Shown here in pieces: positions 57,972-64,000 of a DNA stretch of 64,000 nt. A program made the translations under genes and the position numbers. Position 1 is the first letter of the stretch. Every line of letters begins with the position of its first letter. The DNA is from Pseudodesulfovibrio sp. GTDB taxonomy: Bacteria > Desulfobacterota > Desulfovibrionia > Desulfovibrionales > Desulfovibrionaceae. The notes below the pieces were generated by a model. It was not told the DNA's origin and searched no databases. It saw only the letters and a program-made list of their open reading frames with translations. The stretch lies in the NCBI GenBank assembly GCA_016744135.1, contig JADGEX010000002.1, positions 558,001-622,000 of the forward strand, given 5' to 3'.

Positions 57972-59681
57972 TTGCCTTGCATTTGGAAACCACGCGGTGA
58001 AGAAACCGCCCCAGCCTCTGTCGCGTCGATTGCAGAGGAATTGTCTGTGTCTCCGTTAATCGTTGAAATCATGTGGAATCGTGGCTTGACTGACGTGGAG
58101 GAGATGGACAAGTTTCTCAGTCCGTTGCTTCGTCATATGGCGAATCCAGCCGAAATTCCCGGTTTGACACAGGCTGTCGAGACTTTGGCTCAAGGGCTGG
58201 CTGAAGGTCGAATTCTTGCGGTCTGGGGCGACTATGATGTGGATGGCATTACGGCCACGGCTGTCATTAAAGAATTTTTCGCCATGCATGACACGGAGAT
58301 CATGCATCATCTGCCCAATCGTATGGAAGAAGGCTACGGCATGAATGTCCCCGGTGTAGAACGCCTGCACGAACAGGGTGCCACCATGCTGCTTACCGTG
58401 GATTGTGGTATTTCCGATATGGAACCTGTGGCTCGTGCTCGCGAACTCGGTATGACCGTGATTGTTTCGGATCACCATCTGCCGGGCGATGGGTTGCCCG
58501 ATGCCCATGCTATTTGCGACCCGCGTTTGGAAGATGGCGGCCCGTGTGATGACCTTGCCGGAGTGGGTGTGGCTTTTATGCTTATGGTAGCCCTCAATAA
58601 ATTGCTTCCCGGTGATCCTGTCGATGTTCGTCCGTTGCTCGATCTTGTCGCCCTTGGTACCATCGCTGACATAGTCAAGCTGACCGGCCAGAATCGTATT
58701 CTGGTCAAGAATGGTTTGCTTCTTATCAAGGAAGCCAAACGTCCCGGCATGGCCGCGCTCAAGGTTGTCAGTGATTATGAACGCGGTGCGGAACTCGGCG
58801 CCGGTCAGATCGGATTCAACCTCGCGCCGCGTATCAATGCAGCCGGACGTATGGGTGACCCGACCAAGGCGCTGAATCTTTTGCTCGCCGATGACTTTGA
58901 TACGGCTATGCCCATTGCCGAGGAGCTGAATGCCATCAACATGGAGCGTCGCCGGCAGGAGCAGGAGATTTCGGATCAGGCTTTTGAACAGGCGGAAAGC
59001 ATGCGTCACATGGCCGGTCTGGTTTTGTACGGCGAAGATTGGCATCCCGGCATAATCGGCATTGTGGCTTCTCGTGTTGTTGAGAAATTTTATCGTCCCA
59101 CGCTCATTTTGTGTTCGCCTGAGGCCTCCGAAGGATTGCTTAAGGGGTCCGGCCGGAGCATTGCTGAATTTAATCTGTATGAAGGTTTGAAAGCAGTCAG
59201 TGGGGTGTTGGTCGGGTTTGGTGGACACAAGCAGGCGGCGGGGATGTCTCTTGAGGCTGAAAATTTGACCGCCTTGCGCGAACAATTCAACCAGCACGTG
59301 ATAGATACGCTCGGTCCAGAGCCTTTGACGCCAACGCTTAAGCTTGACCACGAACTTGGCTTTTCCAACATCAACAATACATTGCTTCAGGAATTGGAGC
59401 TTCTCCAGCCGTTTGGCATGGGGAATCCCGAGCCGGTGTTTGCCACCCAGCTTATTACTGTTGCTGAGCATCGAACCTTTGGTCGCGAACGTGAACACGT
59501 CAAACTCGTACTTCAGGATAAGGAGACTGGTGCCAAGTTTCCTGGCAAGGCATGGCGCATGGGCGGTAGCCTTCCGAAAGAGATTCAGGGCAGAACCATG
59601 CGGTTTGCCTTCACCCCGAAGATCGACCGTTTTCGTGGCATCCCGAAGATCGATCTACGTATCCGAGATTGGCTGTATTGA
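57972..59681 (+). CDS. recJ: Single-stranded-DNA exonuclease RecJ
   Basis: The protein has 569 residues, standard. DHH-family motifs are GDYDVDGITA, TVDCGISDMEP, VSDHHLPG and GVAFMLMVAL. DHHA1 (GFGGHKQAAGMSL) and an OB-fold follow. It degrades ssDNA 5-prime to 3-prime in recombination and mismatch repair. There is no ATG; the frame opens with a TTG at 57972 preceded by a weak TGGAA, and this start is tentative. It is the last gene of the run begun at mtaB, followed by a terminator. Confidence 0.95.
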   Translation: MPCIWKPRGEETAPASVASIAEELSVSPLIVEIMWNRGLTDVEEMDKFLSPLLRHMANPAEIPGLTQAVETLAQGLAEGRILAVWGDYDVDGITATAVIKEFFAMHDTEIMHHLPNRMEEGYGMNVPGVERLHEQGATMLLTVDCGISDMEPVARARELGMTVIVSDHHLPGDGLPDAHAICDPRLEDGGPCDDLAGVGVAFMLMVALNKLLPGDPVDVRPLLDLVALGTIADIVKLTGQNRILVKNGLLLIKEAKRPGMAALKVVSDYERGAELGAGQIGFNLAPRINAAGRMGDPTKALNLLLADDFDTAMPIAEELNAINMERRRQEQEISDQAFEQAESMRHMAGLVLYGEDWHPGIIGIVASRVVEKFYRPTLILCSPEASEGLLKGSGRSIAEFNLYEGLKAVSGVLVGFGGHKQAAGMSLEAENLTALREQFNQHVIDTLGPEPLTPTLKLDHELGFSNINNTLLQELELLQPFGMGNPEPVFATQLITVAEHRTFGREREHVKLVLQDKETGAKFPGKAWRMGGSLPKEIQGRTMRFAFTPKIDRFRGIPKIDLRIRDWLY

Positions 59682-59702
59682 TGCAGTAGAATAAAATAAT
59701 TC

Positions 59703-59751
59703 AAACCAGAATGGCGCACCATGCATTAAGCAGGGTGCGCCATTTTGGTTT
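59703..59751. terminator. Terminator after recJ
   Basis: An 18-base stem (59703-59720 with 59734-59751, one G-U pair) with flanking A and T tracts lies 21 bp after the recJ stop and should work in both directions. Confidence 0.88.
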
Positions 59752-59790
59752 TGAATTGAGATCCTTAAGTGAGCTGCCAACAGGCAACCT

Positions 59791-59888
59791 TCGCCGCAGG
59801 CGACACTTAAAGTTTTGGAGAGCCCAGAGAACCTTTTTCAAAAGGTTCTCTGGCGGGTCCAGGGCAGGCCAGAGCCGCCGGAGGCTCT
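59791..59888. repeat. Palindrome cluster in the convergent recJ/lipA gap
   Basis: Three hairpins are packed here: TCGCCgcaGGCGA (59791-59803), a 13-bp stem CCAGAGAACCTTT/AAAGGTTCTCTGG (59824-59836 with 59841-59853) and AGAGCC/GGCTCT (59871-59888) around a GCCGGA loop, the last overlapping the lipA stop. The GCCGGAGGC-type core recurs in the 26566-26764 array, suggesting a shared intergenic repeat family. Confidence 0.65.
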
Positions 59889-60756
59889 ACACGAAGTCGG
59901 CCGCGTTGTAGCTTGACCGGACGAGTGGTGCGCTGAACATGTGCTTGATGCCGCGTTTCTTGCCTTCCTCGGCGTACATGTCGAAAACTTTTGGCTCTAC
60001 ATAGCGTTTGACCATGGGATGCTGGCGGCTGGGCTGCATGTACTGGCCGATGGTGACGATGTTACAGTCCACGGCTGCGAAATCGTCGAGAACCGTCATG
60101 ATCTGTTCGTCGTTTTCACCTAGACCGACCATGATGCCGGACTTGGTGGGAATGTTCGGAGCCATGCGTTTGGCGTTGACGAGCACGTCGAGAGACTGAC
60201 GGTAGTTTGCCTGTGGCCGGATGTCGTCATAGAGGACCGCCACGGTCTCAAGGTTGTGGTTGAGCACGTTGGGACGAGCATCAAGTACGATTTTGAGAGC
60301 GTCCTGATCGCCTTGGAAATCTGGGATGAGCACTTCAATGGTGCAATCGGGCATGATTTTTTGCACGGCTTTGATGGTGGCCGCAAAGTGAGCGGAACCG
60401 CCGTCTGGTAGGTCATCGCGGGTGACGGATGTGATGACCACGTGTTTGAGCTTGAGGCGTTTGGCTGCCTCGGCCACACGGGCTGGTTCCGTCGGATCAA
60501 GTTGTTCGAGATCGCCGGAAACGATGTTGCAGAAGGCGCAGTTGCGCGTGCAGATCGAGCCCATAATCAGGAACGTTGCCACGTTCTTGGAAAAACACTC
60601 CCATTTGTTCGGGCATTTGGCGCTCTGGCAGACCGTGTTGAGGTGCAGGTCGGCTATCAGGCCAGAAGTGTTAGTGAAGTTTTCGTTATTTGGCAGCTTG
60701 ATGCGTAACCATTTCGGAATCCGTAAAGGCTTTTCTGAATTCTTTTTCAAAGACAT
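59887..60756 (-). CDS. lipA: Lipoyl synthase
   Basis: The protein has 289 residues. It inserts two sulfurs into octanoyl groups. The auxiliary cluster motif is CQSAKCPNKWEC and the radical SAM motif is CTRNCAFC; the C-terminal RSSY motif is in LVRSSYNAADFV. The ATG at 60756 has GAAGGA upstream and lies inside the 3-prime end of lipB, so the genes overlap by 71 bp in different frames. The conserved KPLRIPKWLRIKLP start supports this long form. Confidence 0.96.
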   Translation of the reverse strand: MSLKKNSEKPLRIPKWLRIKLPNNENFTNTSGLIADLHLNTVCQSAKCPNKWECFSKNVATFLIMGSICTRNCAFCNIVSGDLEQLDPTEPARVAEAAKRLKLKHVVITSVTRDDLPDGGSAHFAATIKAVQKIMPDCTIEVLIPDFQGDQDALKIVLDARPNVLNHNLETVAVLYDDIRPQANYRQSLDVLVNAKRMAPNIPTKSGIMVGLGENDEQIMTVLDDFAAVDCNIVTIGQYMQPSRQHPMVKRYVEPKVFDMYAEEGKKRGIKHMFSAPLVRSSYNAADFV

Positions 60757-61345
60757 TTTTAGCGTCCTTCATATCTATTTCTTGTCCGGCTTCTGCCGAG
60801 AGGGAAGTGGGAACCGCTCCCTGTATGCCGCACAGTGTGATGGCGTTGAACAGGCTGACGTCACTGCCGATATTGAGAGCCAGACCATGATAGGTGACCC
60901 AGCGGCGAACGCCGATGCCCATTGAGCATATTTTTCGTGATTCGTCCACCCATACGCCGGGATGCTTGGGGCGTCGGATGGTCTGCACGCCAAAATGCGC
61001 GCAAGTGTTCATGACAGCCTCTTCCATGTCGTGGAAGAATTTTCTCATGCCGCCGGGGCGTTTTTCGACCCGCCAGATGGGGTAAGCCACGAGCTGGCCT
61101 GGAAAGTGACAGGTGATGTTTCCGCCACGGGTGGTCTGGGCCAGTTCGATACCGTGTTCGGCCAGTAAAGCCTCATCCATGTGCAGGTTTTCGGCTCCGC
61201 CCTGACGGCCAAGCGTAATAACCTTGGGGTGTTCGAGGATGAACACGGTATTGTCTTCGGAACCGGCTGTGACTGCTTCCAATGTTTTGAGTTGCAGGGC
61301 TTCGGCTTCTTTGTAGCTGATCAGCCCGAGATCTATGATTTTCAT
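60686..61345 (-). CDS. lipB: Octanoyltransferase
   Basis: The protein has 219 residues. It transfers octanoate from acyl-carrier protein to lipoyl domains, giving the LipA substrate. The family motif RGGNITCHFPGQLVAYPIWR and the C-terminal catalytic cysteine in NAITLCGIQGAVPTSL are present, and GIGVRRWVTYHGLALNI precedes it. The C-terminal ~24 codons overlap lipA. Its ATG overlaps the upstream methyltransferase stop by one base, so lipB and that gene are translationally coupled. Confidence 0.95.
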   Translation of the reverse strand: MKIIDLGLISYKEAEALQLKTLEAVTAGSEDNTVFILEHPKVITLGRQGGAENLHMDEALLAEHGIELAQTTRGGNITCHFPGQLVAYPIWRVEKRPGGMRKFFHDMEEAVMNTCAHFGVQTIRRPKHPGVWVDESRKICSMGIGVRRWVTYHGLALNIGSDVSLFNAITLCGIQGAVPTSLSAEAGQEIDMKDAKNVFEKEFRKAFTDSEMVTHQAAK

Positions 61346-62475
61346 TATTTTTTGGTCGGTTTTGGCGTGTACGGGAGAATTATTGCCTTGGATTTGAGAT
61401 CAGTCTTCGGCTTTTCAGGCCATGTCGGAATAAACGTTTGGCCCGGGAAGAGTGACCGGGTCTTCGGGGGAATGTCAATGAGAGTCAACCCGCGGTCGGA
61501 ACAGGCGTATTGGCCTCTGTTGCCGTGCAGTTTGAATGGTTCGGATATAGCCCGAACTGCTCCCCAGCTGTCACTGCCCTTTTGGGAGAAATAGAGAAAG
61601 TTAAGGGTGACGTTGTCCTTTTCAAGCTCTGCATCTTTTGAAATCTTTTCCAGCCATTTCGGAGCATCTTTCACAGAGAAGTTGAAGTGACACCACGGGG
61701 CACTCTGGGCCATGGCAGGCATAGGACATTCTTCACAGTGCGGGCAGGGGGCGATGGGCTTGAAGCCCTTCTCAAGCATTTGTGTACGCATTTCACAGAT
61801 AATACGTCCGGTCATACGTACGCCTGTCTCGATCAGCAGGATACGGCCAGTGTCTTTTGTCGAACTCACAATGTGTTTCGACAGCATTTCAGCCTGTGTG
61901 CGCGTGGTTCGGCCTGACCAGTCCAGTTCGTTGAATGCGTTGGCGACCATGAGCAGGTCGACTTTTTTATGGAGTCGATCCGTGAACCGGGCTTTGACGG
62001 TTTTGATGCGCCACGGGGAGTCTTTTCCTGCCATGGCGTGAAAAAGTTTGAGACCTGTCTGCATGGATTTGGGGGAGAGGTCCATACAGGTGAAGTTGAG
62101 CTTGCGGGTGCGCAAATGTGGGCGCGACATCCACAGAGCCAGCACGGCAGTCAATGGACCAGAACCGAGATCGGCTATTTCGCCACCGTCAGGGATATCC
62201 AGTTCCAGACCGGCAAACAGCCGGGACATGCGATACAGGTTCCAGGGCAGGAAATAGTAGAGATACGGCGACAGGAATTTGTCGTCGGTCATGTATTCCT
62301 TGCGGCGTTGGGTGCGCTCATTGGTAAGACCTCGCGACATGTCCCTGATGTCATATTTTAGGTGGTCGCGGTGTTTGCCTTTGAGGGGCCATACCTTTTT
62401 CAGGTGAGCACCGAAACGTTCCAACTCTGACGCATTCTTCGGGGTGAGATTGGGAAAGAGTCCATCAATCGACAT
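61345..62475 (-). CDS. Rsm22-like small-subunit ribosomal methyltransferase family protein
   Basis: The protein has 376 residues. A methyltransferase-like SAM motif reads EIADLGSGPLTAVLALWMS, followed by FTCMDLSPKSM. The Rsm22 family has a Cys cluster, here CPHCEECPMPAMAQSAPWCHF, which may bind zinc or iron-sulfur. Yeast Rsm22 belongs to the mitochondrial small ribosomal subunit. I chose ATG 62475 (MSIDGLFPNLTP), 11 bp inside the upstream gene; ATGs at 62505 and 62520 are also in frame. The gene is coupled to lipB and to the RACo-like gene. Substrate unknown. Confidence 0.8.
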   Translation of the reverse strand: MSIDGLFPNLTPKNASELERFGAHLKKVWPLKGKHRDHLKYDIRDMSRGLTNERTQRRKEYMTDDKFLSPYLYYFLPWNLYRMSRLFAGLELDIPDGGEIADLGSGPLTAVLALWMSRPHLRTRKLNFTCMDLSPKSMQTGLKLFHAMAGKDSPWRIKTVKARFTDRLHKKVDLLMVANAFNELDWSGRTTRTQAEMLSKHIVSSTKDTGRILLIETGVRMTGRIICEMRTQMLEKGFKPIAPCPHCEECPMPAMAQSAPWCHFNFSVKDAPKWLEKISKDAELEKDNVTLNFLYFSQKGSDSWGAVRAISEPFKLHGNRGQYACSDRGLTLIDIPPKTRSLFPGQTFIPTWPEKPKTDLKSKAIILPYTPKPTKK

Positions 62476-64000
62476 AGCTAAACCGCATCCTTTGTATAAA
62501 TTCATCACCAAATCCCGCATCGTTTGTCAGGTCTAGCTGGATCATGGTGTCGGGCAGGGCTTCGGCGAATTGCCGGGCCTGCTTGCTCGTGGTCAGTATT
62601 TCAGTTCCTCGCAGGGAGGAGTTGCCTGCCTTAATTGCTTTGTTTTTGCAACCTGCGGGCAGGAATCCGAGAGTTTCTAGATCACCCAGGCTCACATATT
62701 CGCCCAGTGCTCCGGCAATGTAAATTTTTTTCAGACCTGCCGGACCGAAGTCGGCAGCGTTAAGCAGAGCGGACATGGCCAGATTGAAGGCTGCTTTTAC
62801 TTTGAGGATTTCTTCGATGTCTGAAGCAGGAAGGTGGAGCGTGCTGTTGATGACAAAGGCCGGTTCGCCTTGAATGGTTGTCACCTTGTTGGCCAGTTTT
62901 GCTGCCAACGGAGTCGAGCCTGTACAGAATTGCCCTGATTCGTTTACCACGCCATGCTTGCGCAGGATGGCGACGAGCGAAAGATATCCTGTACCGGTCA
63001 TGCCGATTCGCTCGGAGGCTGTGTCGTCGAAATAGAGTGCTTCAAGACCACGAGGCGTCAGGGTGAATCCGGTGATGGCTCCGGGGCTTGCGGTGCGTCC
63101 AAAGGAGAGTCCAACACCCTCAAGAGCTGGTCCCATGGGGACACTGGCACAGAATCGTTTGTTCGGGGACAGGGCGAGGATGAATTCTCCATTGGTACCG
63201 AGGTCGGCCAATAGAAATGGGTAATCGGTCGTTTGTCCGTATTCCAGCGCAGTTAGTCCGGCGGAAAGATCTGCGCCTACAAACGGTGCGAGTAGGGGCG
63301 GAATGTATACAGCCGGTAGCTCGGTTGTCAGGTGTTGTTCGTCTCCACCAGTGTAAGACAGTGTGTACGGCGCGGTGGCGAGGTCGTCCGGTTTCATGCC
63401 GAGCAGGATGTATGTCATGACCGAGTTGCCGGAAATAACGAGCGAGGTACATGAGCCGACGAGCATGGCAGCCGTTGTCTGTACCAACTCTGTGAGTCGA
63501 TCAAGAATGAGAGCGCGTAACACGGTCCGCCCTTCCGGGGTGGCCGCGACCGCCAATCGAGACATGACCTCGGAACCGAGACCTGTCTGCGGGTTGAGTT
63601 CCTGTCCCGATGCCACGGGAATGTCATTAACAAGGGCAGTCCAGTGAATGGACGTGGTGCCGAGATCGACGGCCAGAGAAAAGTTTCCGGTTGTGTCTGC
63701 AAGGGTGTGCTTGGTCGGTTTTGAACGTATCGGTTCCGGCAGTTCAATGTCACATGATTTTGACGGGTGCAGACAGGCGAGTCGCCAGCCTTGAGCAACT
63801 GCTTCATCGCCGAGTTTTTTTATTTCGTCGGCAGTATGCATCGGAGTATCATTAACATAGCGCACCCGGCACAGCCCACATTTGCCTAGTCCTGAGCAAA
63901 GTGGCACGCCATACCACAGGCCACCCAAAAAAATGGTGCGGGCCAAGGTGTCGCCGGAGTTCGGCTCAAGGGCGATATGTTCGCCGGTATGTGTATGAAT
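62465..64000 (-). CDS. RACo-like ASKHA protein with N-terminal [2Fe-2S] domain, partial
   Basis: The open frame continues to the window edge, so the N-terminus is missing; 511 residues are visible. A plant-type [2Fe-2S] domain shows the spaced cysteines CSGLGKCGLC, with a fourth in LACLHP. An ASKHA ATPase-like domain follows (VDLGTTSIHWTAL, DLGTNGEFIL, IYIAGALGEYVS). This matches the DUF4445/RACo family, which reductively activates corrinoid proteins with ATP hydrolysis. A corrinoid partner is not visible here. In this setting it heads a coupled minus-strand unit with the Rsm22-like protein, lipB and lipA. Confidence 0.85.
   Translation of the reverse strand: MHTHTGEHIALEPNSGDTLARTIFLGGLWYGVPLCSGLGKCGLCRVRYVNDTPMHTADEIKKLGDEAVAQGWRLACLHPSKSCDIELPEPIRSKPTKHTLADTTGNFSLAVDLGTTSIHWTALVNDIPVASGQELNPQTGLGSEVMSRLAVAATPEGRTVLRALILDRLTELVQTTAAMLVGSCTSLVISGNSVMTYILLGMKPDDLATAPYTLSYTGGDEQHLTTELPAVYIPPLLAPFVGADLSAGLTALEYGQTTDYPFLLADLGTNGEFILALSPNKRFCASVPMGPALEGVGLSFGRTASPGAITGFTLTPRGLEALYFDDTASERIGMTGTGYLSLVAILRKHGVVNESGQFCTGSTPLAAKLANKVTTIQGEPAFVINSTLHLPASDIEEILKVKAAFNLAMSALLNAADFGPAGLKKIYIAGALGEYVSLGDLETLGFLPAGCKNKAIKAGNSSLRGTEILTTSKQARQFAEALPDTMIQLDLTNDAGFGDEFIQRMRFSYVD

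Noticed and set aside
58056..59498. A 480-codon minus-strand frame opposite recJ.
   Set aside because: RecJ motifs cover the plus strand throughout; the antisense translation is featureless.

Overview
The window is 64 kb of core, gene-dense bacterial chromosome. Gene content points to a Desulfovibrionaceae-type sulfate-reducing Desulfobacterota, probably Desulfovibrio or Pseudodesulfovibrio. The clues are IorAB with a NifA-like activator, a Ccm system of the reduced Desulfovibrio type (CcmE with a CxxxY motif, no CcmG or CcmH nearby), a pseudouridine synthase fused to dephospho-CoA kinase, a RACo-like ASKHA protein with an N-terminal Fe-S domain, and many small TPR lipoproteins. Species assignment is inference. 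No rRNA, tRNA, CRISPR array, prophage, integrase or insertion sequence was recognised.

Layout. 1-4069 (minus): a truncated sigma-54 activator, iorB, iorA and a membrane-anchored TPR protein. 4405-6519 (plus): proA and nadD. 6576-7595 (minus): a family 9 glycosyltransferase. 7728-14074 (plus): a CNNM/DUF21 protein followed by ccmE, ccmF, ccmA, ccmB, ccmC, ccmD and a TPR protein. 14126-19297: a branched-chain amino-acid-type ABC importer with a clear promoter and terminator. 19331-22742: guaB and guaA, separated by a 366-nt gap with strong RNA-folding potential. 22895-26553: tatB, tatC, hisB, a lipoprotein gene and hisA. 26811-30774 (minus): an MscS channel, a family 2 glycosyltransferase, uraA and upp. 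30953-33366: the RluD-CoaE fusion and a rhomboid protease, then a BON-domain protein on the minus strand.

34099-38041 holds a chaperone set (cbpA, cbpM, clpB), and 42808-45475 holds grpE and dnaK. Between them are an MFS transporter, an orphan membrane-anchored solute-binding protein, a YheT-like hydrolase and an M29 aminopeptidase. 45566-50648 carries an LpoA-like lipoprotein, gatC, gatA and mnmA, facing two TPR lipoproteins on the minus strand. 51765-59681 is one long co-directional run: mtaB, DUF4416, yicC, remA-like, gmk, pyrF, a TPR protein, an HDOD protein and recJ. 59887-64000 (minus) is lipA, lipB, an Rsm22-like methyltransferase and the RACo-like gene, which runs off the window.

Functionally the genes cover cytochrome c maturation, nucleotide synthesis and salvage (guaBA, upp/uraA, gmk, pyrF), protein quality control, protein export, tRNA modification and charging, lipoate synthesis and amino-acid uptake. 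No complete novel defence or mobile system is visible. The most interesting signals are the guaB-guaA intergenic RNA candidate, the RluD-CoaE fusion, the reduced Ccm system with a TPR partner, a TatC with a long acidic extension, and the lipoprotein gene embedded between hisB and hisA.
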